Below, in pieces: positions 11,255-22,086 of a stretch of DNA of 64,000 bases (position 1 is the stretch's first letter; each line of letters begins with the position of its first letter). The translations under genes were made by a program, and so were the position numbers. The notes below the pieces were generated by a model, which was given only the letters and a program-made list of their open reading frames with translations, searched no databases and had not been told where the DNA came from. Origin of the DNA: Cristatella mucedo (lineage: Eukaryota; Bryozoa; Phylactolaemata; Cristatellidae). Where the stretch lies: NCBI GenBank assembly GCA_009760855.2, contig WPIO01000024.1:2166001-2230000 (forward strand). The letters run 5' to 3'.

Positions 11255-11337
11255 AGCTTGTTCAGCTTAAGTGTGCCACAGAAAACTCTTCCGTTTTGCA
11301 TTCCCACTTAGTTATTGTGGCTCTGTCGAGTTACAGA
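11255..11337 (+). repeat. Rep-A fragment
   Basis: Diverged 3' part of Rep-A: cagcttaagtgtgcc, then aaaactcttccgtt and gagttacagac in the same order as at 6240-6325. Confidence 0.5.
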
Positions 11338-12009
11338 CTGTGGCACATTTTCTTGTGTTTCATAAGTTTCATTACGTTTCATATCTTCAGATAAGCAGGA
11401 AAGCTATAGATCTTATTGTCAGCTGATGTGAAGTGTTTACCTGCTTTCACTCACAGGTATGTTCTGGTATCTGTTCAACACACACAACCCTCCTCTACTG
11501 CCAAATAGACTTGTCTACATTACGCAGATGCCGACTTACAATGTTAAGGTATAAGGAGCCATCTTCGTGGCTGCCGTGTTCCCACTACTTTTGGCAAATC
11601 TGTGCTAATTGGTGCAGCCACCTACAAGTTGCTAGCAGTGCTACAATATTCAGGCCGTGCCAGTATTTGTTCATATCGGCTGAGACTAGCACCATTACAG
11701 GAGCTGTGTTTGCGGCCTAGTTCTATCACGAACTGGAAATCGAACACCACGTTTGTAACACTATCCTAGACAGCATCTGAAACCACAAACCCTAAATGCT
11801 AAGCCAAAACCTCCAAAAAGGTACATACCATAAGCAGTAGACTCTAAATTCTCAACGTGTATACTAACATTAAAACCAGAAAGATCACAGAACAAGCTTT
11901 TTCATATAAACATAAACTGATGCTGGCTGCCATTTAAACAGCTCTCCTATGGGGTTACTGGGTCAAGTCAATTCAAGTCTGATGCTATTTACGATAAATT
12001 ATCACATTG
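11338..12009. other. No supported feature
   Basis: A 95-codon plus frame (11433-11720) is Cys/Ser-rich but shows no recognisable domain. Confidence 0.3.
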
Positions 12010-12336
12010 CTCATGCCAGTCCTTTAAATCTCGAATGAATTTAAAAACCGTGGGAGACCAAGCCTTTAGTTCCCATGCTCCTAAATCCTGGAACTTACTA
12101 CCGATGCAGGTCACAACGTCCCTGACATGACGACTTCAAAAAAGAGCTGAAAACACCATCTTATTACAGCATTTTGCAAGTCTCTGCGATTCGTCCTTAA
12201 TGTGCATGTACCTGCTTATACTATGCTTGCTGCTTGGGGATCTTACCACCAAACATTTGGTAATGCTTTATATGCGACATCAGTAAAGTGCCTAAAGAGA
12301 TTCTGTTCTCTGAGGGCACTATACAAATGTATTATG
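12010..12336 (+). mobile_element. LINE 3' end of a second tail subtype (copy G)
   Basis: C-terminal reverse transcriptase codons (SFKSRMNLKTVGDQAFSSHAPKSWNLLP-like, with indels), then a 3' UTR unlike the main family, ending aaagtgcctaaagagatt...gagggcactatacaaatgta. This tail variant (CTATACAAATG) is the closest match in the window to the SINE-2 tail. Copy H follows immediately. Confidence 0.75.
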
Positions 12337-12796
12337 AAGCCAAGCATCGTACCAAAGGCTTTTCGGAATCCAACAGTCTACCAATACCTCCTACAAACCT
12401 CAAATCCTTTGGAGACCGTGCACTTAGTTCGTTTGCTCCCAAAGCCTGGAACTCCCTGCCGACTTGCATCAGAGCATCCCTTGACTTGACAACATTTAAA
12501 AAGAACTTTAAAACACCTATTTAGGACAGCATTTAGTGGGTCCCTGTGATGTGTCCTTCATGTGCTTATGCGTGCTGACACTGTGCATGCTGCCACTAAC
12601 CACATTTGCATGCTGACCCTGTGCATGTCACCCCTAACCATGTTATTCATTTTGTTTGTTTATCAAGCATGATATTACTCACCATTCAATTGCATTTCCC
12701 TTTGCAGCTAATGTAAAGCACCTAGAAAGAGATTGACTTCTCTGAGGGCGCTTTATCAAGTGCATTATTATTATTATTATTACTATTATTATTAAC
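12337..12796 (+). mobile_element. CR1/L2-like LINE 3' end (copy H)
   Basis: Starts inside the reverse transcriptase C-terminus (KHRTKGFSESNSLPIP), followed by the standard 3' UTR, tail block and (ATT)n at 12764-12796. It abuts copy G on the left and the minus-strand copy I on the right. Confidence 0.87.
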
Positions 12797-12899
12797 AGCA
12801 GGTTGTGAGATTGTGTGCCCGGTGGGAGAGTAGATCTGGTAGGTAGGCTGGTGCCAAGGGATAAAGGGGCATGTAAGTGAGCGACAGAACCTTGAAGTC

Positions 12900-13080
12900 T
12901 GGTGAGCTGTGGTGGCCCATTAGGTAAGGCAGTTGCTTTCACGACCTCAGTCCCGAGCTCGTGGGTTCGATTAATGCGGTGGGCAAGTCTTTATCGCCAC
13001 TGCAAGTGGTGGTGATAGCCGTAAAGGCTCTTCTGTTGCTATACAAAAAAGGCTGTTTAATCAGCTGGATTTATTTATAT
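12900..13080 (+). mobile_element. SINE-1 (tRNA-derived) with target duplication
   Basis: Full copy: ggcccattaggtaaggc (A-box region), gggttcgatta (B box, slightly decayed), tagccgtaaaggctcttctg, ctgtttaatcagct end. The flanking 5-bp aagtc occurs at 12895-12899 and 13081-13085. Removing the SINE plus one aagtc restores the LINE host sequence. Confidence 0.85.
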
Positions 13081-13587
13081 AAGTCGAGGACATAACTGGG
13101 AGCCAGTGCAGGTCGGTGAGAAGTGGTGTGATAAAAGCAACTTCAAGGCTGACGACAGACAAGTCTAGTTGCAGAGTTTTGTACAAGCTGCAAGCATCTG
13201 ATAGCACAGGCCGGTAGACCAACAAGCAGTAAGTTACCGAAGTTGAGACGGGATGTCGCAAATGCATGTACCATTAGATGTGGTGTTATTGTCTAAACAA
13301 GCCAGAATGCATTGCAATGTTGTGTAGCTGAAAGTGGGCAGACTTGACTGTAGAGCTGATGCGGTCGTCCTATGACACTTCACTTTGGAACCGGACACCT
13401 AGATTCTGTGCCGATTCAGCTGGTCATAGGTCATATGCTGGTAGAGCCGATTTTGAGTGTTGATTTTTCCAATTTCCGAGTCACAATTCGTTAGCCCGTA
13501 ACTAGTACGTTGGTTTCATCGCCACTCGATTTGAGAAGGGTTGCTGCCATCCACGTGCAGATGTCAGCAAAACATGCAGCAAAATGG

Positions 13588-14031
13588 TTAAGAGATTTTA
13601 TGTCCCAGAGGGCTGGGGATCAAAGCCAAGTAAAACTCGTCATCTGCATAAAAGTCAGAGCCTAGATCGCGCCTGGCAATCGCATTAGCTAGAACAAAAA
13701 TATAAACAGTAAAAACAACTGGACCAAGTACAGTGCCTAGAGGTAACCAATACTTCTGAGATTGCTCCGATGAGATTTGTCCTTTCACATCAATACTCAG
13801 GAGCCTGCCGAAATGATACGATCTGCACGAGTGTAGTCCTGTGCCAATGATGTCCTGGCGTGGTACCAAAAGATCCAGCAAAGCAAGCAAAAATACTTTA
13901 CCAAAGTCGGCATTCCCGATAAGTTCATTGTCCATCCGAATAAATCCGGAATCTGTGGTGCAATTAGCTCCAAAACCAGACCGGAACTTACTTGCTAGAT
14001 TTGAGGTGTAGGAGTTCAGCTTGTCTGCCAC
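13588..14031 (-). pseudogene. LINE reverse transcriptase fragment (copy I)
   Basis: An open stretch of about 147 codons reading MADKLNSYTSNLASKFRSGF, then a degraded motif A (LLALLDLLVPRQD, where the AAFD box is lost), GTVLGPVVFTVY and FYADDEFYL. Compared with intact copies, the palm keeps the YADD Asp pair but has lost the AFD part of motif A and has indels. Confidence 0.75.
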
Positions 14032-14447
14032 AACTCATTTTAGTGTATTTGATAGAAACAGCAGAAGGGAGACCGGTGGAAGTTACTCAAGCTCCCTTGG
14101 TCTAGTACAGCTTTCTTCATTAGAGGTCTGACTAGAGCCTTTTTGAAAGGTGCAGGGCATAACCCTAGGCTAAGTACATTTCTAGTTATGCATGGCAGCA
14201 CGAAATCTATGCATGGTAATTAGGACACTGGGTATATAATCCAGAGGACTTGTACTGTTATTTGGTTCTGAGATGAATTTTAGGGTGAGGTCATGTATGG
14301 CCAACTTTAATGTAGACATTGAGGTGCGGCATAGAATTGAGGGACAGGAATCCTGTGGGGTAGTTATTAAGGGACATGAGTATGAGAGGATTCTGCTACC
14401 TTGGGGACTGACTCTCTGATCTCGTGTCTCCTGCTAGCAAAGGAGCT

Positions 14448-14722
14448 ACAATAATGCATTTGATATAGTGCCATCAGAGAACCCAGTCTCTTTCTAGGCA
14501 CTTTACAATTGATGCAATGGAAGCACGATCTGAGTTATTAGGTTAATAGCAGCATACTCAATAAACCAGAATAAAATTGTTAGGGGTGACATGCACAGGG
14601 ACATGCAAGTTTGGTTAGTAGCAGCATGCACAGTGTCAGCATGCCTAAGCACATAAAGGATGAACCAGAGGGACCCACTAAATGCTGTAAGTAGATGCAC
14701 TTTTTAGAGGTTTCGAGCTAAA
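14448..14722 (-). mobile_element. CR1/L2-like LINE 3' end nested in copy I (copy J)
   Basis: Minus-strand tail block (atgcatttgatatagtgcc...) and 3' UTR, ending about 14722. Copy I coding sequence (INHLLN...QVSS region) resumes immediately afterwards, so J is an insertion in I. No clear target duplication is visible. Confidence 0.75.
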
Positions 14723-14985
14723 GAAGCAATCACCAAGAGGATCACCATGAGGGCTGCTAACCTGAAGGCTGTTAAGGAGGTGGTTGATCATACATTTAGC
14801 TTTCATGGATTTCGCCTCGGTGATTCTACAATATTTGCATGAAAGCTAGACTTGACCTTTGCCAGGGTATATTGTTATGATCTGAGGTTCTTGCAAACGT
14901 CGTGTCTTATATGGAAACCGATAAAGCTAAAACTTGTCAAAAACCTATCTGTTTGTTGTGTGATCGTAGTGCATACGAAATTACA
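14723..14985 (-). mobile_element. LINE copy I continued (endonuclease-RT linker)
   Basis: In minus-strand reading it matches the AKAKSSF...INHLLN linker of the longest copy, with frame breaks. Similarity fades near 14985. Confidence 0.65.
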
Positions 14986-15097
14986 TACCTATAGACATGT
15001 AAACACATACAGCTTCCAGCTGAGTCAACCACCCCCTACCCGAAGGCAGCTTTAAACTCCCGGGTACTAGTAACCTGCTCATTAGCCACGATCGTGC

Positions 15098-15263
15098 ATA
15101 ATAATAATAAGAATACACTTGATAAAGCACCCTCAGAGAACTCAATCTCTTTCTAGGCTCTTCACATTTGCTGCAAAGTAAAAGCCATCGAATGGTGAGA
15201 GGTATCATGCTTGATAAACAGCATGAATAACATGGTTAGGGGTGACAGGCACAAGGTCAGCAT
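15098..15263 (-). mobile_element. CR1/L2-like LINE tail (copy K)
   Basis: (TAA)n at 15098-15113, then tail block and the start of the 3' UTR, cut at ggtcagcatg. Confidence 0.85.
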
Positions 15264-15732
15264 GATAAAAAGGTATCCTCCCTCAAAGTGCTACCCTTTT
15301 CTGCCTACAAAGGAAACATATGCCTGGTTTCTTTTGGTAATTTAACTGTAGCCTTGTGAGTGCACACTGGGCAAGCATCATACCACTCCCCACTTCCAAA
15401 AGAATATATATATATATATATCGTGTATTGGTTTCTACCCGTCTCGGTTGCTAAAATACAATGAAAAAACCCAGTAAGATTAGGTGTAAGTGGACAGATG
15501 CAACACTTACACAATGCCACAGAAGCCTGGCATGTAGGGAGACAGCCACGAGTGTGGTCACATCTGTCAACCCTACTGGTAAATGGCAGCAGAAGCTAAA
15601 CACCTTGCACGAATAAACACGCAATAATAAGTTAAAAAAAAAAGTGGTCCAACTCGCCCTCCTCAGCTAGCATCAGCAACTTGCATTGGTCGGCCTAGAC
15701 CGGGTGCTTGCATGCAGCTCATTTATATAATT
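15264..15732. other. Unassigned, with a short (TA)n at 15404-15422
   Basis: A minus-strand frame (15305-15520) contains a CPVC pair, but the surrounding residues do not support any named family. A TA microsatellite lies inside it. Confidence 0.3.
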
Positions 15733-15870
15733 AATTTGCATAGCCCTACAATCCCTAAGAGAACTTAATCACTAGTCAGGCGCTTCACATATGCCTGGGG
15801 GCTCGAGCCCACGACCTCAGCCAGACCTTGGTTGGGGCAAGCACTTTAACTGCTGGACCAAGCTCATCAA
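15733..15870 (-). mobile_element. SINE-2 (tRNA-derived)
   Basis: In minus orientation: ggtccagcagttaaag (A-box region), gggctcgagccc (B box), then gcgcctgac...agagattaagttctctta-type tail shared with LINEs. The usual Gly-Ser-Ser-Pro-Arg frame across it is the SINE, not a gene. Confidence 0.75.
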
Positions 15871-16834
15871 TGCAGTCTCTAAGATGGGCAGCCTGCGTGC
15901 ATGTCACGGTGGCCGAAGCAGCATGAGCAGACAGTGCACCTCCTGCAGCAGGTCACGGGTGATCGGGCAACCTTTGAACTTTGACATTCGAATCACAGGA
16001 GCCGAACTTGTCCTAAGGGCTGCCAGTCTGAGTGCAACCAGCCTAGAGTGTGAGCTACTTGCTCTTATAAAAGCGTTCTTCTCGAGATATCTCAACGCAT
16101 GCTTACGGCTGGGCAAGCCTCGGCTGCGGCAGCATAGAGCAGTGCTGCATCCAGCCTGCATCAAGCACGTGACACATAAAGTGAGTGCTTCGATTCGCCA
16201 CAACGAAACCACGTGGTGTGCACATCGACAGAACCAAAACCGTTTCTTCGGTGATTGACAAGTATTTTACAACGACTGAGCCGGCACCCAAAAGCATTCT
16301 GATGCCCGGCGAGGCAGTGCGACTATTCAGGCGAACGAGCTTGCCACTTCAAAGCAGTGATAACGAACACACAGCACGAGCAAGAAAAGTAATCACGCAG
16401 GAGCAGGGAAGCTCGAGCAGCAAGTATACCAGCAAGTTCATGCCCAAGCTCATGCCATGCATACCTATTATTAATTTGTTATCTTTGTTCAAATGCTCTT
16501 CTAGATGTTGTATCGTTGCTAACGTTTGTGAATTATGTATTGACAATAGTAAAGTGCCACAGAGCCTATGCAAGCTGAGGGCGCCAGCTGAGAACCAGCT
16601 CGTACGTATTCTTAGGGCTGTCTCTACTGGCTCACTGTGTTCTCCTCCAGCTTTGTTGTAAATCTTTCTAACTTTGTGGTCATCAGGCCTACTATACGCA
16701 ACTCTGGCGGCTCAACATAAAGCTCGTCTTTGGAATCCTCGATCAATGTGCAATAAACCCCTAGTAATAATTAAAATAGACTCAATAAACCCCTGCAGTA
16801 ACGAGACCTTGTTTCTGACTAAGGCTTCGACCTG
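15871..16834. other. Unassigned region with overlapping open frames
   Basis: Frames on both strands (plus 15791-16258 and 16185-16661; minus 15904-16212) are long for the window but show no domain signature. A degenerate LINE-like tail (aaagtgccacagagcc) may lie at 16550-16590. Confidence 0.3.
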
Positions 16835-17125
16835 CTGGCTATGACCGAGACCTTGCTAAAATCGGTGAACTGTTCAACCATTAAAGATGCAGCCTCAACA
16901 GGCTTCTCCTTATACGCACCTAGATCAGTCAAAACTGGAGGTGTTGTCGCTGTTATCACATGCTCATGCTTCAAGTGTGATTCAGAAATTAGAGAGGTTA
17001 ACGATTACTATCAGCTCTGCCAGCATATGTCGTGTTGAATCGGCACGAAATCTAGGTGTCCTGTCCCTAGACGACCATACATAAGCTCCACAGTCAAGTC
17101 TGCCTACTTTCATCTATATATAGTG
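16835..17125 (+). mobile_element. CR1/L2-like LINE with large internal deletion (copy L, part 1)
   Basis: Begins in the endonuclease N-terminus (MTETLLKSVN...FSLYAPRSVKTGG) and jumps near 16965 to the late reverse transcriptase (VIQKLERLT...SARNLGV). Everything between is deleted. Interrupted at 17126 by SINE-1. Confidence 0.78.
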
Positions 17126-17287
17126 ATGGCACACTAGGTAAGGTGGTTGCTTTCATGACCTCGGTCACGAGGTCGTGGGTTCCATTCCTGTGGTGGGCGA
17201 TTCTTTATTGCCACTGCAAGCAGTGGTGATAGCGGTAAAGGCTCTTCTGTTGCTATACAAAAAAAGGCTGTTTAATCAGCTAGGATT
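17126..17287 (+). mobile_element. SINE-1 inserted in LINE copy L
   Basis: tggcacactaggtaagg (A-box region), gggttccattcc (B box with one change), gtgatagcggtaaaggct and ctgtttaatcagctagg end. LINE codons for the same region continue on both sides. Target duplication not clear. Confidence 0.82.
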
Positions 17288-18058
17288 TTTCGTTTACGTA
17301 ATATTACTGAAACTCGGGTTTGCTAAGACAGGGATAACATGTCTAAATTGGTCCATGCATTTGCGACATCCCGCCCAGCATCTGTAACTCACTGCTTACT
17401 GGTCTACTGGCATGTGTAATGAGGCCATTACAGGTGGTGCAAAACTGCAGCTAGGCTTGTCTGTCGTGAGCCTGGAAGCTGCCACATCAAACCACTTCTC
17501 ACCGACTTGCACTGGCTCCCAGTCACACAGAGCATCGACTTGAAGGTTCCCCCACTCACTTTTAGGTCCCTTGAATTTTTGGCTCCAGCCTACCTATCAG
17601 ATCTACTGCCCCACCAGGTTAAGCATCGTACCACCTGCTTTTATGAATCAAATCATTCATCTAACACATCGTATGAACATCAAATCCTTTGGAGACCCTG
17701 CTTTTAGTTCCTATGCTCTTAAAGCCTGGAACTCACTTCCGACTGGCTCCGCGACATCGGCTGGGATAACGACATTTAAAAAGAAGCTAAGAAACCACGT
17801 ATTTATCACGGCATTTTGTTGATCCCCACGATTCGTCCTTTGTGTGCCTAAGTGAGCTCACACTGTGCATGCTGCTACTAACCACATTTGCATGCTAACC
17901 CTGTGCACGTGACCTCTAACCATGCTATGCTGGTTGTTAACTGAACATGCTACCGTTAACCATTCAATCCTTCTTCCTTAACAGCAAATAGAGAGTGCCT
18001 AGAAAGAGACCAGGTTCTCTGAGGGTGCTACAATTAACATTATATTATTATTATTCCT
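17288..18058 (+). mobile_element. LINE copy L, part 2 with tail
   Basis: C-terminal reverse transcriptase codons (ADLHWLPV, FGDPAFSSYALKAWNSLP), 3' UTR, tail block and (ATT)n at 18038-18055. Several frameshifts. Confidence 0.82.
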
Positions 18059-19206
18059 CTAATTATGTGTACTGACACTAACCATATTTGCATGCTGACC
18101 TTGAGCAAGTGACCACATCAGTGTGTGTAAGTGTATGTGCTTGTTCGTGAGGGTGCATCAATGTTTAAACATAATCGATCATTCTACATTCAGATGCATG
18201 TATGTGTTGTAGTGCCAGAACTGTAGATGTTTGGTGGTTAATAGAAAGTCAAATGTACCTTTCGGCCGTAATCGGTCTTGAAACACGTGCTAATGTTAAA
18301 TGATATGTGGAGAAGTTTCAAAGGTTAGGCAATGTGCTAAAATTTTCATGGATAATTTCGTCTGATTTCGATCCAATATTCCTTGACATGGACTTACAGT
18401 GCTCTCAATAGCAAGACTTATCATAAGGCTAATACATTACAGATGACCACTGATACTCTGGATCTCATCTGTCTCTTTAAGGCACATTTCCCATGTGAAA
18501 TGTGATCGATGAAAACCGTGATGTGAGCCACAACTCATCACCTTGCTAAGAATTCATTTATCAATGATACACCATATGCGTTCCTGTGGGTGCTTGCTTA
18601 ACAGGTTCTCCCATTACAATGTTGGTCCATCACCAACAAATTTACCTGGCGTCTATGTGTTAGATTCACTGCTGCCGTAACAGCAATTTATGCAGAATAT
18701 TGCATGTTAACTGCTCCCACAGCCATGCATGCATAAATTTATGACAAGTATTTATGACAAGTTTGTCTTTCCCATTGGTTATGTTACATACCCCAACACA
18801 GATAAAGCCTAGATGTGACATCGACATAGCTGGTAAGCACTTTTTGCTGCGCTGATTCGTACATAATTACTGATACATTACAGTCACAAGGCAGATCATC
18901 CTCTACACATTATGCCTGAAGTCGTTCCGAGGCACAAAAACGTGCATCACTTTTCACTTTATAAGCTGTATGTATTCATCCTTAAGCCATGCCATGCCTG
19001 TGAACTGTCAATACACGGCAGGTTTTTTTTCGGGCAAAGAGTAATGGTCTTGTGAATACCATGGCTAATAGGGTAGGGAGGTCACGGATGTGGTGCACAT
19101 CTGGTATCTGAGAGTGAACAACACTAACAACCATGTATGCTTACTTTTCCTGCCATCGCATCTCCATTGACACTATCAATGAGAGATAGTATTAATAAGT
19201 TGTTTG
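18059..19206. other. No supported feature
   Basis: AT-rich unique-looking sequence with no long frame. A small direct repeat (tatgacaagt twice at 18750-18770) is visible. Confidence 0.4.
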
Positions 19207-19390
19207 TATAGCACCTAGAGCCGTAATGGCTCACTAGGTAAGGTGGTTGCTTTTTACGACCTCGGCTCCCAGGTCGTGAGTTCGAATCCTGTGGTGGGCG
19301 ATCCTTTATCGCAACTGCCACTGGTGGTGATAGCCATCAAGGCTCTTCTGTGGCTATTCAAAATGAGGCTGTCAAATCAGCTAGTATTTT
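19207..19390 (+). mobile_element. SINE-1 (tRNA-derived), good copy
   Basis: Starts agagccgtaatggctcac; A box tggctcactaggtaagg, B box gagttcgaatcctg, body gtgatagccatcaaggct, end ctgtcaaatcagctag. One of the best-preserved promoters of the family here. Confidence 0.85.
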
Positions 19391-19756
19391 TTAGAGCACT
19401 ATATCTCTTTCCACGCAGGTTACATATAGCCAATAGACAAAAGTATAACCAACGGTTTATGACAAGCCACACCTCATGCAAAAGTAGGCATTATGTACCA
19501 AAACAACCACAGCCGCATCCATCAACCGTCAAGCAATCAGGTCGTATACTTCAAATACAGGTGAATACTACATTCATGTTCAAACTGTGGTCGCACACAG
19601 GTTATTCAGAGAAGACAGATCCCCCAGTCACTCGACTGTATTTGATAAGCAAGCCTAATCCCACATGATAAACTACGTATCAGGGATCCCTTGCCTGCAC
19701 ACACCACTTTTACAGTGTGACCCACGTCCTCGCACACTTGCAAAAAGGGAGATACA
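19391..19756. other. No supported feature
   Basis: Only frames running out of the SINE; nothing recognisable. Confidence 0.35.
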
Positions 19757-20325
19757 TAATAACAATAATAAATCATTTGTTTAGTGCCCATAGAGAACTA
19801 AATCTCTTTCTAGGCACTTTTCATAAGCTAGAAGCAAACCTCGTGAATTGGTTAGTGATACCATGCACAACAACAAAATCCATAGGCACATACGGGATAA
19901 TTCACAAACACCCGATACATTATGTTAACTGTAGGTGTTTTTAGCTTCATTTTAAATGCTATTAGGTAAGGGGATGTCGTGACGTCAGTCGGTAGCAAAT
20001 TACAGAGTTTAGGAGCATATAAACTGAAGGCACTGTCAAGAAAGAGATTGCGGCAGGTTAGATGCAAGGCAAACGACTTACGTCCGAAGACCCGGTGATA
20101 TTATGCATAGACTAAGTTTTGAAGTATTTTGATAGGTAGGTGAGATCAAGTATGAAAGTACCTTAAAGTGAGTTACCGAACTTCGAATGCAAAACGCAAT
20201 TTCATTACAAGCCAGGGCAGGTCAGCAAGGATTAGACCATTTAGGCGATTGCAACGATAACAACAAACAAGCCTAGCTGCATAGTTTTGCACCACTTTTA
20301 AATATCTTATCGTGCAGCCATATCT
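19757..20325 (-). mobile_element. CR1/L2-like LINE 3' part, diverged (copy M)
   Basis: Minus strand: (TAA)n at 19757-19770, tail variant, 3' UTR and C-terminal reverse transcriptase codons (AFSLYAPKLCNLLP) to about 20325. Clearly older than the main family. Confidence 0.75.
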
Positions 20326-21221
20326 CTCCCTAAACACGCGACACATGCCTCAATGAACAAACGAACTTGTAGAAACCTGCACATGCTCTCACAATCCGGA
20401 ATATCACATACCTCAAAAAGCAGTCGCACACATTAATGCTAGCATGCAATTTGAAAGATCTATAAAACCACGAGAGCATGTACACCTAAACACACAATAG
20501 AGACCACTAAACAAATGTACAGGAATGCATGCACTCACACATTTATTCACGTGACAAGACTCACACATACCGTGCACATGCATACACAAGCTTTGCTACT
20601 CAGAAGACTTGGTAAGTGGGAAGTGACAAGTTGGATGATTTATAGAAACCAAAACGATGTCACTGATAGGCACATTGCTGTCTAGGATGTTCATCAAGAG
20701 CCCATGAACTATTTAATAGAAGCAACAAGCCACATCTTTGTAATGGCAAAAGAAAGCTATTGCTTACAGGTATTTACTATGCCATACCTGGAATTGCACT
20801 CATAGCCCACTGTAGCACTAACCTCCTGATTGAGACCACCGAGGACAGATTGCCCACATTACTAAAGCCTACAAAGGAACCACTTAAATAACACTGCATA
20901 AGAGGGTAAAGGCAGAGGTAAGTAGCATTCAGGTGTCACGTTGACTGGATGCATTCGTCATGAACTCCTTCTATGACGGCCAGCAACTAAGGCATAGCAG
21001 GGGAACAACCAGTCCCATCGGTGACATCTTACAAGGCGTACAAGCATAGACAGGGGGATGCAGGAGAGAATTTCTGGGAGTATCACTCATCACGACAACG
21101 CCCTTAATATGCTCATACTCATAAGTCTTTTGAATGGCACCCTGACGGAACCAAATCACCATAGAAGCACATCACAACGGGCTGCCAGACAAGGAATAAC
21201 CTAAAGTTACTGAAACCTGTA
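20326..21221. other. No supported feature
   Basis: Acac-rich sequence at 20440-20600 and short frames only. Flanks the 5' end of LINE copy N. Confidence 0.35.
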
Positions 21222-21261
21222 CATAACCCCTAGATCAATCAAAACTGGAGGTGGAGTTGCT

Positions 21262-21915
21262 ATGATCGTGCGCTCGAAATTCAACTTCAAGCCATTTGCG
21301 GTACCCTCGAAGCAGTCTTTTGAATCAATTGTCCTGGTCTCACCCGAAAACAAGCTACCGATAGTGGCAGTAGTCTATCGCCCACCAGGTACCAAATCCT
21401 CCTTTATCTCAGATTTCTCCGATCTCATTTCGATTCTGTGTGCAAGAAATCGATCCTTCCTCGTTATGGGTGATTTCAACGTTCACTTTGATAACTTATC
21501 TGATGCTTTCAGCACCGAATTTCGTACATTGACAGACTCATTATCTCTTGTGGCTCATGTGCATGGCCCTACCCACATCAAGGGTCACACACTCGACCAA
21601 ATTTTCTCATATAACTGCACTTTGTCATCACCAGTTATCACCAAATCCTGCTTATCTGACCACATGCAGATCTCATTCAATCTACAGTGTGTGCCCACAT
21701 TCTCCTCTAAAATAACCTGTGAATCACGAAACCTCAAGACCCTTGACATCGATGCTGTCCGTGCGAGCATATCTGCTGCCTCACCTTTGCTGCTCAGTCC
21801 TCCCTCCGATCTGTCATCACTGGTAGATTGCTACAACACGACACTAGCTGACACGCTCGACGAGTTTGCACCTTTGACAAAGCGCACTGTGCGCCCCCGC
21901 CCAGACGACCTATAG
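21262..21915 (+). CDS. LINE APE-type endonuclease (5'-truncated)
   Basis: This enzyme nicks the target DNA to prime reverse transcription. Within the 217 codons I see VVYRPPG (37-43), GDFNVHFDN (70-78), THIKGHTLDQIF (104-115) and the catalytic SDH (132-134). The N-terminal Asn and Glu boxes are lost with the 5' truncation. A TAG at 21913-21915 ends the frame. The reading frame then stays open, in the same phase, straight into the reverse transcriptase, so endonuclease and RT were one polyprotein now split by a single stop. The true start lies upstream of the truncation; the Met at 21262 is simply the first one left. Confidence 0.88.
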   Translation: MIVRSKFNFKPFAVPSKQSFESIVLVSPENKLPIVAVVYRPPGTKSSFISDFSDLISILCARNRSFLVMGDFNVHFDNLSDAFSTEFRTLTDSLSLVAHVHGPTHIKGHTLDQIFSYNCTLSSPVITKSCLSDHMQISFNLQCVPTFSSKITCESRNLKTLDIDAVRASISAASPLLLSPPSDLSSLVDCYNTTLADTLDEFAPLTKRTVRPRPDDL

Positions 21916-22086
21916 TTTACCACAGACATTAAACTAGCCAAGTCTACTAAACGAAAGCTTGAAAAGGCATACAAAAGATCCGGACTAACTGTCCATCGAC
22001 AGGCATATGAAGACTACTGTAGGTCGTACCAATCGATCCTAGCAAAGGCTAAGTCTAGCTTCTATAGAAACATTGTTGAATCACAG

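Larger units (their letters stand above)
12797..14447 (-). mobile_element. CR1/L2-like LINE, long decayed copy (copy I, main part)
   Basis: Minus-strand copy from the reverse transcriptase C-terminus back through the palm (13588-14031) to the FKKALVRPL region near 14150 and further upstream. Its own 3' UTR is missing at 12797. A SINE-1 (12900-13080) and a LINE tail (14448-14722) are inserted in it; it continues at 14723. Confidence 0.8.

Noticed and set aside
15305-15520. CPVC pair in a minus-strand frame, possible retroelement integrase zinc finger
   Set aside because: The upstream His pair is missing and neighbouring residues do not fit; a TA microsatellite makes up part of the frame.
17126-17200. 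Possible functional tRNA gene
   Set aside because: A and B boxes are present, but the sequence continues into the SINE-1 body and recurs at several places, and no acceptor stem closes; it is a SINE head.
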